A stretch of 64,000 bases of DNA, from contig SVIC01000004.1 of the NCBI GenBank assembly GCA_015055515.1, positions 30,614 through 94,613 of the forward strand, in the 5' to 3' direction. A program made the position numbers and the translations under genes. The notes beneath the pieces were generated by a model. That model made no database searches, was not told where the DNA came from, and saw only the letters and a list, made by a program, of their open reading frames with translations. Every line of letters begins with the position of its first letter. Position 1 is the first letter of the stretch. Origin of the DNA: Clostridiales bacterium (GTDB lineage: Bacteria > Bacillota > Clostridia > Christensenellales > UBA1242). This document shows positions 54,816 to 63,904 of this stretch, one piece after another.

Positions 54816-57800
54816 ATGTCTACAACAAAGAAGTTCGTAGTTGCAATAACAATATTGTGCATTGCTATTGCATTAATGGTTGTGTCTCTAGTAGTTGTGT
54901 TAACAGATACTCAGTCCAACCTTAATGCAGATGTGGGGCTATCGTATGACCCTAGTGGTGTCATAGTGGAGTTCGATAGTGTTGGAGGACCTATAGATGC
55001 CTCTGGCAATGTTAAGCATGAGACCCTTGTATGCAAGCGTAATGAATTGGGTGAGGCTGTGATATACGAGCCATCTGTTCCTTATAAGTCGGATGCAATA
55101 TTCAAGGGCTGGTATATACTAGAAGAACACCAAAGTGGTGTCAGTAGCGAAGCGGATTATGTAACGTTTCCTTATACCACTACACTCGATACAATTACAT
55201 TGGTTCCCGATTACGCTACAATAGATTCATTTGCTTCTGATGGAATACCATATAGCAATAACTACAGATATATAGCAGAAGAGGATTGCTATCTTAAGAT
55301 AGTTAATAGTATAGAGGGTGGATTTATTCCCGATTATCATGACAATGGTATTAATGGTCTTGCCCCAGTCAAATATGTAGAGTGCACAGATTTTGTTGCA
55401 ACTTCATTCACAGAATTATATATAGGAAGAAATGTAGTAGAGATACCAGATAATTTTGTAAAAGACAACACATCACTCACATCAATCAAGTTCGGCTACA
55501 AGTCGCTTTGTACCAAGATTGGTAATTATGCATTCTGCGATGCAAGAACTAGTAGTACCTTACTTCCAGAATTGCCAAAGGGACTGAAATATATAGGCGA
55601 TTTGGCATTTGGTGGATTCTATGCAACAGACAACACTTCTATTGTCATTCCTGCTAGTGTAGAGCATATTGGTGTCAACCCATTTGCTGCATGCACCAAA
55701 TTAACTAGTATTGTTGTAGAGGATGGTAACAAATTTTATGATAGCAGAGACAACTGCAATGCCATTATTCATACATCTAGTAATACTTTAATTACTGCGT
55801 GCAAGACTACGGCTATACCATCTAGCGTGTATTCGATAGGAGAGAGGGCATATAGCAACTCAGCAATAACTACGATAACTATACCTAATACAATTGTTAA
55901 TATTGCCGATTATGCATTCCAAGGCTCTGGGGCGACATCTATTAATATTCCATCTAGTGTGTCACATATTGGTGTTTCTCCTTTGAAAGACACTAATATT
56001 GGAACTATTACGGTAGATAGTGCTAATCCATATTATGATAGTAGGAATAATTGCAATGCAATAATCTCTAAGACAGATAACAAATTAATTGCTGGAACGA
56101 CAAATACAACTATTCCTTCTAGCGTTGTTAAGATAGGTGATGAGGCGTTCTATAATAAGAGTATGACAACTATATCCATACCAGAGGGTGTGCAGTACAT
56201 AGGGAAAAGAGCATTCTATAAATGTTACTCTGCTACAACTCTTACCCTACCATCAACGATCATTAGTATCGATGATTATGCATTTGAGATGTGTATCAAA
56301 ATTAAATCGGTTAGTATTCCTCAAGGGGTAAATAATATTGGTATAAATCCATTCAAGGAATGTGAGGCCATTACTAGTATGACGGTGGATGGCAATAACG
56401 AAGTGTATACTAGTAGATCACTTGTGGATGGAACAGAGTGTAATATCATAATGACAAAATTAGGTGGTTTAATTGCTGGTTGCAAGAATTCTACATGGTT
56501 CGAGGGGATAACTGAGATAGGCGACTATGCATTCAATGGTATAGATATATCTACTATTTCTATTCCTACTACCGTTACTACAATAGGCAACTATGCGTTC
56601 TGTGATAACGTAACCAAGTCTGGTACATTGACCATACCCGGTACAGTAAAGCATATTGGTAATCATGCATTTGATAGTATTTATTATGCATATACAATTA
56701 GTATAGGCGAAGGTGTAGAGACAATAGGTGATTATGCGTTCTATGATTGTCTAAGGGTTAACTCGAAGTTAACTATTCCGAATAGTGTAACATATATAGG
56801 CGAATATGCATTTGCTTCAATGACAGATCTGCCATCTATATCTATTGGTACTGGAATTAGCGTGATACCTAAGGGTGCATTTAGATCTAGTAATTTAACT
56901 AGTGTAGTAATTCCATCTAATGTAAAACATATTGGTTTTGAAGCATTCTATTATACAGACTTGACCAGTGTAACATTTAATGAAGGTCTAGAGACTGTTG
57001 ATGACTATGCCTTCTATTATCTTGATTTATCTTCAGTATCTTTTCCAGATACAGTGATATATATTGGGGCTTCTTCTTTTGAGTATAATCACGACCTAAC
57101 AAACGTATCATTTGGCTCTGGGCTACAACATATAGGACCAGAGGCATTCTGTTGTCATAATGGAAAGATAAGGTCTATTGAACTTCCAAGTAGTGTAAAG
57201 ACAGTGGGTGCTGCGGCGTTTGCAAGGAATGGTAACACCACGTCTATTAGTGTAAGCTTGAATGAAGGATTAGTTGGACTAGGATCGAATGCATTTAATG
57301 GATGTTATAATCTTAATTCTATAACCATACCATCTAGCCTTAATAGAATTGCAGATGGTGTATTTAGAGAGACATTGCTTTATAGCATTACATTGCCAGA
57401 AAGCATAAAATATATTGGTGATAATGCATATAATAATTGTAATTCTCTATCTACAGTGAATTTGCCTAATTCGTTGTTGTCTATAGGAAATAGTGCATTC
57501 CGTGAATGTGATAAATTGACAAGTATTTCACTTCCTACTAATTTGAAATCTATAGGTGAGTATGCTTTTTATGTACTTCCATTAACTTCTATTACTATTC
57601 CTGATAGTGTGACCTATGTGGGCGATTATGCATTTTATGCAAGCGATCTTAGAAGTGTTACCATATCAAACAATTTAACTAAAATAAATAGATCTGTTTT
57701 TGGTGTTACTAATTTGAATGGTACTGTAACTATTCCAGAGAGTGTAACATATATAGGACCTGAGGCATTTTCAAGTTGTAGTAATTTAGATAAGCTAGTT

Positions 57801-58682
57801 TTATCAAAGAATTTGACAATTATAGCAAAAGATGCATTTAGTGAATGTGGTCAGCTATCTACTATAGTAACACCAGACAATGTAGATGCTAGTGGGATAA
57901 CTTTCGCAGAAGGGTTAACAACGATAGGCGATAGAGCATTCTCTGAATGTGAGAAACTGGCAGGCACAATGACATTGCCAGAATCTACGGTGAGATTGGG
58001 AAAAAATACATTTGCTAGTTGTTATTATATAACTAGTGTAAATACTGGTAATGGATTGAAATATATAGGCGATTGTTGTTTTCAGAATTGTGAGGGTATG
58101 ACCTCACTGACATTAGGTAGTTCTATAATCAGCATTGGTAAATCTGCATTTACATATTCAAAGCTTACTACACTGAATATTCCAGATAATGTAATCTCTG
58201 TTGGTAATAATGCATTCGAGTATTCTTCTACACTTACTACATTAACTATAGGTGCTAGATTAACAGAAATACCTGGGAGCGCATTCCAAGAATGTACTAA
58301 GTTATCTACTGTACAACTATCGGATAGTATAAAAGTAATAGGTGATCAAGCATTTGATGGTTGTACTGTGTTAAGTAGTATAAATCTGCCAGATGGACTA
58401 TCTTCAATTGGATCATATTCATTTAGAGATACTGCGCTTACTAGTATAGTTGTTCCTTATAGTGTGACATATATAGGAGCATATGCATTCTATACCACTA
58501 GTTTGTCTACGCTTGAATTTAAGAGAGTAAGTGATTGGCAAAGATCTACTTCATCAGATTTTAGTTCAGTAGTAAATGTATCTTTTGAAGGTGTTACTAC
58601 ATCTGCATTAGCTACTAGGTTTAAGTCTAGTACAAATCTTTTTAGTTCAAGCTACTTGCGAGTTAATCCAGATGTATTGTAA
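54816..58682 (+). CDS. BspA-like leucine-rich-repeat surface protein
   Basis: 1288 residues from ATG 54816 (AAGGAGG 7 bp upstream; an in-frame ATG 57 bp earlier has none). Membrane helix or uncleaved signal about 6-28, a beta-grasp-like InlB/Flg_new repeat region (residues ~45-100, FKGWYI), then about 25-30 LRR_5 units of the form IGDYAFYGC...LTSVTIPSSV up to the C-terminus. No sortase motif or C-terminal membrane segment. Known BspA proteins bind fibronectin or host cells; that role is inference here. Internal repeats make recombination likely. Confidence 0.93.
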   Translation: MSTTKKFVVAITILCIAIALMVVSLVVVLTDTQSNLNADVGLSYDPSGVIVEFDSVGGPIDASGNVKHETLVCKRNELGEAVIYEPSVPYKSDAIFKGWYILEEHQSGVSSEADYVTFPYTTTLDTITLVPDYATIDSFASDGIPYSNNYRYIAEEDCYLKIVNSIEGGFIPDYHDNGINGLAPVKYVECTDFVATSFTELYIGRNVVEIPDNFVKDNTSLTSIKFGYKSLCTKIGNYAFCDARTSSTLLPELPKGLKYIGDLAFGGFYATDNTSIVIPASVEHIGVNPFAACTKLTSIVVEDGNKFYDSRDNCNAIIHTSSNTLITACKTTAIPSSVYSIGERAYSNSAITTITIPNTIVNIADYAFQGSGATSINIPSSVSHIGVSPLKDTNIGTITVDSANPYYDSRNNCNAIISKTDNKLIAGTTNTTIPSSVVKIGDEAFYNKSMTTISIPEGVQYIGKRAFYKCYSATTLTLPSTIISIDDYAFEMCIKIKSVSIPQGVNNIGINPFKECEAITSMTVDGNNEVYTSRSLVDGTECNIIMTKLGGLIAGCKNSTWFEGITEIGDYAFNGIDISTISIPTTVTTIGNYAFCDNVTKSGTLTIPGTVKHIGNHAFDSIYYAYTISIGEGVETIGDYAFYDCLRVNSKLTIPNSVTYIGEYAFASMTDLPSISIGTGISVIPKGAFRSSNLTSVVIPSNVKHIGFEAFYYTDLTSVTFNEGLETVDDYAFYYLDLSSVSFPDTVIYIGASSFEYNHDLTNVSFGSGLQHIGPEAFCCHNGKIRSIELPSSVKTVGAAAFARNGNTTSISVSLNEGLVGLGSNAFNGCYNLNSITIPSSLNRIADGVFRETLLYSITLPESIKYIGDNAYNNCNSLSTVNLPNSLLSIGNSAFRECDKLTSISLPTNLKSIGEYAFYVLPLTSITIPDSVTYVGDYAFYASDLRSVTISNNLTKINRSVFGVTNLNGTVTIPESVTYIGPEAFSSCSNLDKLVLSKNLTIIAKDAFSECGQLSTIVTPDNVDASGITFAEGLTTIGDRAFSECEKLAGTMTLPESTVRLGKNTFASCYYITSVNTGNGLKYIGDCCFQNCEGMTSLTLGSSIISIGKSAFTYSKLTTLNIPDNVISVGNNAFEYSSTLTTLTIGARLTEIPGSAFQECTKLSTVQLSDSIKVIGDQAFDGCTVLSSINLPDGLSSIGSYSFRDTALTSIVVPYSVTYIGAYAFYTTSLSTLEFKRVSDWQRSTSSDFSSVVNVSFEGVTTSALATRFKSSTNLFSSSYLRVNPDVL

Positions 58683-58727
58683 CTACAAGTGTTTGTTGAA
58701 TATAATGCTATTAAGACATTGGTGATA

Positions 58728-58760
58728 GAAAAAGGAAGAAAGTATATTTCTTCCTTTTTC
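58728..58760 (+). terminator. terminator of the BspA-like gene
   Basis: GAAAAAGGAAGAAA pairs with TTTCTTCCTTTTTC. Confidence 0.88.
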
Positions 58761-58768
58761 TATTGCAC

Positions 58769-58810
58769 AAAAAAGACAACTATGTTTATACATAGTTGCC
58801 TTTTTATTTT
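58769..58810 (-). terminator. terminator of the DAC-like/PLD operon
   Basis: Minus strand AAGGCAACTATG pairs with CATAGTTGTCTTTTTT. Confidence 0.9.
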
Positions 58811-60352
58811 TTACATCAATGGCGAGAATATTTTTAATATCGCACCGCTGAATTTTTTACCAAAATTTTTCTTCTTTAATATTTTTGTAGTTAGTTGGGT
58901 TGCGCTTGGTAACCATTGTTTTATCTCTTTTATAGTCTTACCCGCTATATCCTCACTATATATCAATACGCCATTAAGGAAAGGTGAATACATCTTTCTG
59001 CTATCTATATTTCCACCACCGATTAGTACGTTATTGCCATCTGCGACAATTATCTGTGCCTCTATGGTAGATTGTTCTATAGTGTATATTTTTATGCCTT
59101 CTTTTATCAAAGTGCCATAATTTGTATAACTAAGGCTGTCTTGCCATGCTACACTATATTCTTTTGATACTATTATATTTACGTCCACACCGCACCTAGC
59201 CGATGCTACAAGTGCGTTCATGCTTTCATTTCCTATTAGTAGATAAGGTGTTACTATCCAAATGCTTTGAGATGCACTATTGATAAGATTATTTTGGATA
59301 TTCTTGCACACATTTTCTTTTATTAATGGATTAATCTCAAATGGTTGTATGTATTGTTTTGTTTTAGTCTTTGGGAATGACTTAGGTATATATTTCTCTA
59401 ATACTAATGCTCCTGTATTAGTAAATAAATTCCAGTTTATTACAAAATTCTTAGTAAGGCTTATTACCGCATCTCCGCTAATACATAGACTGGATGCAAT
59501 TTTCTTAGGTAATGCATCGCCTACGTGTGCCTTCTCCATATAGTCATCATCCATTCCTATTTGACCACAGAATGCTGTCTCACCATCTATTATTATAGTG
59601 TTGTTCATGTTACGATAGGATGACATCTTGCCTACAGCAAATGACAAATTATTGAATGCCTTTGTTTGAATGCTGTGATTGAATAGTTTTTCAAATGTTT
59701 TAGTGTCCTTGAATGCCGATATGGAGTGGTAATCATCATATAGTAGTTTTATCTCTACTCCAGCAAAACTCTTCTCTTTCAGTACTTGGAATATGTTACG
59801 CCATACCTTGCAATCTTTCATCTTACTGCATTCTATGAATATGTATCTCTTAGCAGTCTTTAATGACTTTATTACATTGTCGTAATATGCTTGGCCATTG
59901 GTAATAAGCGATACAGAGTTGTTTTCGAATATTGGAGCATTAAGAGTAGCATCCAGATATCTACTGGTCTTAGACATTAATATGCTCTTGTTGGATAGTG
60001 TCTCTATAACTGCCTTGCTATCACTTTCTGTATATATAGTTTGTAGTTTGGTTAATTCCTTCCATCTATTTCTTAATTTTGCACTACCGCGAATATTAGA
60101 TGAATATCTGAATAGTGTGAGTGCGACAAGTGGAATGACTAGACACATAATAAGTATTAGGAAGTTCTGCTTGCTGTTATTGTTGTGCAACAATAACACT
60201 AAGAAGAATAATACACCTATTGCTACGCAAGCAAGGGTATAATACATTAGCCCCCAAAAGAATACCAAATACACATATAATGCAATATTTAGTATGATAG
60301 ATAGTGTTATATTGAATCCTTTGGAATACAGAAATGCACGGAATCTTTTCAT
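58811..60352 (-). CDS. cardiolipin-synthase-like PLD membrane protein with degenerate HKD motifs
   Basis: 513 residues. Two membrane helices near the N-terminus (about 15-55 and 62-82) as in cardiolipin synthases, followed by two PLD domains. The surrounding motif sequence is conserved (IIIDGETAFCGQIGMDDDY; IVADGNNVLIGGGNIDSR), but the catalytic His and Lys are missing in both: positions 249/251 are Met and Asn, and 431/433 are Glu and Gln (EAQ where HAK is expected). It is therefore unlikely to be an active phospholipase D or cardiolipin synthase. Stop-to-start gap from the DAC-like gene is 2 bp, so they are one operon. A binding or regulatory role is inferred. Confidence 0.85.
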   Translation of the reverse strand: MKRFRAFLYSKGFNITLSIILNIALYVYLVFFWGLMYYTLACVAIGVLFFLVLLLHNNNSKQNFLILIMCLVIPLVALTLFRYSSNIRGSAKLRNRWKELTKLQTIYTESDSKAVIETLSNKSILMSKTSRYLDATLNAPIFENNSVSLITNGQAYYDNVIKSLKTAKRYIFIECSKMKDCKVWRNIFQVLKEKSFAGVEIKLLYDDYHSISAFKDTKTFEKLFNHSIQTKAFNNLSFAVGKMSSYRNMNNTIIIDGETAFCGQIGMDDDYMEKAHVGDALPKKIASSLCISGDAVISLTKNFVINWNLFTNTGALVLEKYIPKSFPKTKTKQYIQPFEINPLIKENVCKNIQNNLINSASQSIWIVTPYLLIGNESMNALVASARCGVDVNIIVSKEYSVAWQDSLSYTNYGTLIKEGIKIYTIEQSTIEAQIIVADGNNVLIGGGNIDSRKMYSPFLNGVLIYSEDIAGKTIKEIKQWLPSATQLTTKILKKKNFGKKFSGAILKIFSPLM

Positions 60353-60354
60353 TC

Positions 60355-61443
60355 TTATTTGCTTTCTACCTTTTTCATTTTATCGTTTTTTCTTTTTTTA
60401 TGATACTCGCTCTCTTCGAAGAAGTTTGCACCATCTTGGCTCTGGAAATATACTCCTACGAACTTTGGCTCTTTGTATTTTAATAGAGTGTATGCCGCAC
60501 GCTTTCTAGCACCACCTACGACCTTTTCACTTGCCTTTTGATTGCTCTCTACGAATACATTATATGCTCTTACTCTTCCAGCATTGTCTATAACTGTTAT
60601 ACCATCGTAATTTAGCATGGTAGTAAGTAGGTCTGCATAACTGGTTAGCTTGAATTCATTGAAGTTCTTGCTCTGCAAGAATAATTTTGAGAATTCTACG
60701 GGCTCTTTTAGCCATATACCATCGGATAAAAACCCTTTGCTGTCTGTGTATTCTTTGTCTACAACTAGACAAATTGTTCCATGCAGACCCTTGAATAGTT
60801 TTTGAAATACGTTGTTGTATAGATTACGAATGTCTTGCAGTTTTCTTGCACTCTTGGTGTTTATCTTAGCAGTAGTCGCCTCTATGAACTTCGCAATCAT
60901 TTCATCCCACTTGAATTCAGTGGTGTTATTTAGGTTGAACGATATTGTTACCTTGTTATCGTTAATACCATTTAGTACTAGCATACCACCATTGACAACA
61001 TTCATATTGATAAGTGATATTTTATTTTGCAAGGTTTCCTTGTAGTCATTGTATGCTAGTTGGAACAAAGATTTGTCCTTAATACTACTTAGCACCTTGA
61101 TTAGTCCGTACTCTACATGGTCTTCTGCAAAGCAAATGTATAGTTGCCAGTCATTCTTAGAGAAGCACATTATTGCCTTCAGTCTTTGGTTGAAGTTACG
61201 ACTATCTGGATCGTCGAATATTACTAATCTATAACAATTAGGGATAGTCTTTGCTAGTATGTTGACATTGTTAGTTATGTACATCTCTGGCTTAATCTTG
61301 ACCGACTCTTCCTCATATGTGGACATATGATAGAATTTGTTAATAAATTTCTCTACATCGCTATGAGACATGGAAGGGAATTCCAAGTCAAATAAGTTTG
61401 TTACCGATTCTTTTGCTTCTTCAAAAAATATATTCTTTTCCAT
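60355..61443 (-). CDS. diadenylate-cyclase (DisA_N/DAC)-fold protein with altered motifs
   Basis: 362 residues. An N-terminal ~200-residue region of unknown fold, then from about 205 a DAC-like domain: GTICLVVDK, YADLLTTMLNYDGITVID (DGI 280-282 where active enzymes have DGA) and VVGGARKRAAYTLL (RKR 313-315 where active enzymes have RHR), then KFVGVYFQSQDG. This matches the order and spacing of DisA/CdaA motifs. With both motifs changed, it may be a ligand-sensing relative rather than a cyclase. Basic tail KKRKNDKMKKVESK. First gene of the operon with the PLD protein. Confidence 0.7.
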   Translation of the reverse strand: MEKNIFFEEAKESVTNLFDLEFPSMSHSDVEKFINKFYHMSTYEEESVKIKPEMYITNNVNILAKTIPNCYRLVIFDDPDSRNFNQRLKAIMCFSKNDWQLYICFAEDHVEYGLIKVLSSIKDKSLFQLAYNDYKETLQNKISLINMNVVNGGMLVLNGINDNKVTISFNLNNTTEFKWDEMIAKFIEATTAKINTKSARKLQDIRNLYNNVFQKLFKGLHGTICLVVDKEYTDSKGFLSDGIWLKEPVEFSKLFLQSKNFNEFKLTSYADLLTTMLNYDGITVIDNAGRVRAYNVFVESNQKASEKVVGGARKRAAYTLLKYKEPKFVGVYFQSQDGANFFEESEYHKKRKNDKMKKVESK

Positions 61444-61741
61444 AGCGATTGCACCTTTCTAATTTTTCTAGTTGTCATTTCGTCAAAATAAGGAAGTGAA
61501 TAATAATATGCTATTGCGATGTAACAATACAGTACTCTATGATAAAAAAATAGCATAGATGTATATATACTTGTACAAAAATTTATTAAAACTTATAAAT
61601 ATCAGATATTAGTCTTGCATCTTATATATCCCTTTATAATTTTGGCGACAATTCACCCATATATAATATATTATATATTATAATTTTGCAATATCAAAAT
61701 GTAAAAAATATTAAATTTGAAAAAAATAAAATTTTTGCGAT
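61444..61741. other. AT-rich gene-free stretch before the DAC-like gene
   Basis: About 300 bp of very AT-rich sequence. No gene; promoter elements are likely (a TTGTTA hexamer on the minus strand near 61525) but none is clear. Confidence 0.45.
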
Positions 61742-61776
61742 AAAAAATCCACAAAAAACCAATTTTTGTGGATAAC
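61742..61776 (-). terminator. terminator of the apbA-yqeY operon
   Basis: Minus strand ATCCACAAAA pairs with TTTTGTGGAT, followed by TTTTTA. Confidence 0.9.
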
Positions 61777-61780
61777 ATCA

Positions 61781-62203
61781 TTACATATTTTTCAATACAT
61801 CAGATACAGTCTTCATTTCGCATTTGCCATTGTAGTTGGTCTTGAAATGTCTCATTACACTAGGAACGGTCTTGTCCTCTAATGTCTCTATGATAGCCCT
61901 GATCTCTGCCTCTGATAACATCTGTGGTAGGTAACTCTCAATTAATGCTTTCTGAGCCATGATGTTGTCTGCCTCTGCGGTATTGCCTACCTTGGTATAG
62001 TTATCTGCTTCTTCAGTTAGTTCCTTGATTGTCTTCTGGATAATCTTGATCATCTCATTGTCACCAATCTCTTGACCTTTTGCTCTTAACTCAATTGTCT
62101 GAGCCATATATTTTGCCATTAGTATAGAATAGATTGTTCTCGCATTGGTGTTTTTCTCTTTTAATGCAATCATATTCTGCTTCTTTATTTCATCTATTAT
62201 CAT
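61781..62203 (-). CDS. yqeY: GatB/YqeY domain protein
   Basis: 140 residues, the C-terminal tRNA-binding-like domain of GatB as a stand-alone protein. Motifs: KNTNARTIYSILMAK, IIQKTIKELTEEADNY and LIESYLPQMLSEAEI. Family role uncertain. Its ATG overlaps the stop of the previous gene by 4 bp (ATGA). Confidence 0.92.
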   Translation of the reverse strand: MIIDEIKKQNMIALKEKNTNARTIYSILMAKYMAQTIELRAKGQEIGDNEMIKIIQKTIKELTEEADNYTKVGNTAEADNIMAQKALIESYLPQMLSEAEIRAIIETLEDKTVPSVMRHFKTNYNGKCEMKTVSDVLKNM

Positions 62204-63219
62204 TTATTTTCACATCCTTTATATAATATTTTCAGATTTTCTATCCTTATTGTATCACGATTTGCTTCAATATCAAGTATTTTTTCATATACTTTTTGGC
62301 TAAAAATGCAGTTTACATTGTTTTTGATACCTGTTGCTACAACAGTGCCTATTAGAAATTGTGCCTCTATAGATTTACCATTCATTAGATCTAAGAATAT
62401 ACTAGACCATGTATTTCCATTTTGTTTTTGCAATGCTTTTAGTATCAATTTACGATATTTCTTGTCCTCGCAGAATTTGGAATAGTCTAATTTTCCATCA
62501 TAATCGGTAGGTACAACACCTGTGGATAGGTATACTTTGTATCCCTCTTCAATAAGCCTACATAGTAGTTTCTTGCCGTACTTGTCTTTTAGAAAATCAC
62601 CTAATGGCATACCGCATAATGCTCCCACCGAGGATATAGCGTTATTTAATACAATTCTACCCAGTACCACATCGTTGAAATTCTCTATATATACAGTAGG
62701 TGATATAGGCGATAGTATCTTGCAGGTCAGTTCTGCTAGTGGTCTAGCATCTTCTTCGTATACACCTAGCATAGTATTTCCTGCCTTAGTGACAATGCTA
62801 GTCTCACTGTCTTTTTTCTCACAACTCCAGTCTATGAACATTCCTACAAGCTTGTGCCTATCTATGTATTTGGTTACGACCTTTCTGCATAGTGTGTTAT
62901 TTAGCATTACTACATATCCATTCTCGCTAAGGTGCTGTGATACTAGCTTTGCGTGCCTTTCCATATGCGTAGATTTGCATACCATGAATACAATGTCTTT
63001 CTTGCTAGTCCACTCATCCTCGCTACTTACACAATGCACTAATTGCGATGTTGGAGTGACTTCTCCGATAACACTTAGTTCTCTTAGACCTGCTATCTCA
63101 ATGTCAGATGCCTTGTCGTACACATATTCTACATCTAGACCACCTGCGACTAACTTAGTAGCAAGAATGCAACCTACAGCACCCGAGCCAATGATGCCTA
63201 CTTTTATCTTATCTTTCAT
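62200..63219 (-). CDS. ketopantoate reductase family protein (ApbA/PanE)
   Basis: 339 residues. NAD(P)-binding GIIGSGAVGCILATKL at the N-terminus; central KSTHMERHAKLVSQHL and C-terminal LNNAISSVGALCGMPLGDFL region of ApbA/PanE. True PanE makes pantoate for CoA, but this family contains many other 2-hydroxyacid reductases, so the substrate is open. GGGAG site upstream. Operon with yqeY. Confidence 0.87.
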   Translation of the reverse strand: MKDKIKVGIIGSGAVGCILATKLVAGGLDVEYVYDKASDIEIAGLRELSVIGEVTPTSQLVHCVSSEDEWTSKKDIVFMVCKSTHMERHAKLVSQHLSENGYVVMLNNTLCRKVVTKYIDRHKLVGMFIDWSCEKKDSETSIVTKAGNTMLGVYEEDARPLAELTCKILSPISPTVYIENFNDVVLGRIVLNNAISSVGALCGMPLGDFLKDKYGKKLLCRLIEEGYKVYLSTGVVPTDYDGKLDYSKFCEDKKYRKLILKALQKQNGNTWSSIFLDLMNGKSIEAQFLIGTVVATGIKNNVNCIFSQKVYEKILDIEANRDTIRIENLKILYKGCENK

Positions 63220-63312
63220 AATAAATCTCCCATATACATTTTAACAGATTAAGTAGGTGTTTACCTAATGAAATAATAGACAGATGAAATTTTTTCTAAA
63301 CAGTATGCTATG

Positions 63313-63413
63313 TGTAATCAGGAGTTCTGAACGATGAAAGTCGTTAGCAGAATGGAAATTCTGCAGAGTCTCCAGGCATAAAAAAAGCCTTGCTAATGCA
63401 AGGATTTATTTGG
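63313..63413 (-). repeat. tRNA-Glu-linked unit A, distal copy
   Basis: Same ~100-bp unit as 63501-63598: CCA-AATAAAT-terminator, then CCTGGAGACTC, GCAGAAT/ATTCTGC and AACGA hairpins, and GAACTCCTGATTACA. Five or so changes, some compensatory within the second hairpin. Confidence 0.88.
63387..63410 (-). terminator. terminator after the tRNA-Glu-linked element
   Basis: Minus strand CCTTGCATTAGCAAGG followed by CTTTTTTT; a duplicate of the tRNA-Glu terminator. Confidence 0.9.
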
Positions 63414-63575
63414 TGCACTCAAGGAGACATCGTCTATGCGAGTGAAGCGAGGATACTTCGGGTGGCAACGGATGTTGACGGGGTCCCGAATACCACCTGA
63501 TGTAATCAGGAGTTCAAACGACAAAGTCGTTGGCAGAATGGAAATTCTGCAGAGTCTCCAGGCATAAAAAAACCT
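63411..63575 (-). ncRNA. tRNA-Glu-linked structured element (T-arm mirror element)
   Basis: On the tRNA strand: GGAGACTC + two-hairpin insert + GAACTCCTGATT, the exact antisense of the tRNA-Glu T-arm split in the T-loop. Then CCTGAT/ATCAGG, the shared core CGGGACCCCG ... CACCCGAAGTATCCTC ... CGCATAGAC, then GATGTCTCC and GCACCA, followed by a terminator. Core hairpin arms CAAC/GTTG correspond to CAC/GTG in the tRNA-Leu element, so they covary. Outer GGAGAC and GTCTCC can pair. Confidence 0.7.
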
Positions 63576-63598
63576 TGCTAATGCAAGGATTTATTTGG
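63501..63598 (-). repeat. tRNA-Glu-linked unit A, proximal copy
   Basis: Includes the last 3 nt (CCA) of tRNA-Glu, its terminator and the antisense T-arm part of the linked element; direct repeat of 63313-63413 about 188 bp apart. Confidence 0.88.
63572..63592 (-). terminator. terminator of tRNA-Glu
   Basis: Minus strand CCTTGCATTAGCAAGG followed by seven T. Confidence 0.92.
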
Positions 63599-63670
63599 TA
63601 GCCCTAAGGAGACTCGAACTCCTGATTCCACCGTGAGAGGGTGGCGTCTTAACCACTTGACCATAGGGCC
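63596..63670 (-). tRNA. tRNA-Glu (CUC)
   Basis: 75 nt with encoded CCA. Acceptor GGCCCTA/TAGGGCT, anticodon loop CTCTCAC with anticodon CTC, T-arm AGGAGTTCGAGTCTCCT. Confidence 0.96.
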
Positions 63671-63691
63671 ATATCTTACTAGAACGATGTC

Positions 63692-63720
63692 ATTATAGCA
63701 TACCACTGGACAAAAATCAA
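63692..63720 (-). promoter_or_regulatory. promoter of tRNA-Glu
   Basis: Minus strand TTGATT (63720-63715), 17 bp, TATAAT (63697-63692). Confidence 0.87.
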
Positions 63721-63795
63721 GCATTATTTTAATAAAAAATATAACTTTTTGATTATTATAAGGTCAAAAACATCTCAAATGCTGGTAAAAATATA

Positions 63796-63824
63796 TTGAC
63801 AAGCTGTCCATTTTCCATTATAAT
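63796..63824 (+). promoter_or_regulatory. promoter of rpmH
   Basis: TTGACA (63796-63801), 17 bp, TATAAT (63819-63824): a perfect sigma-A promoter. Confidence 0.95.
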
Positions 63825-63904
63825 AGTTAGGCAAATCATTTGATAGGGCCGATAAAAGTGTCCTAGATATCGAAAATATAATCTAGAAAAAGGATAGTAC
63901 TGCA

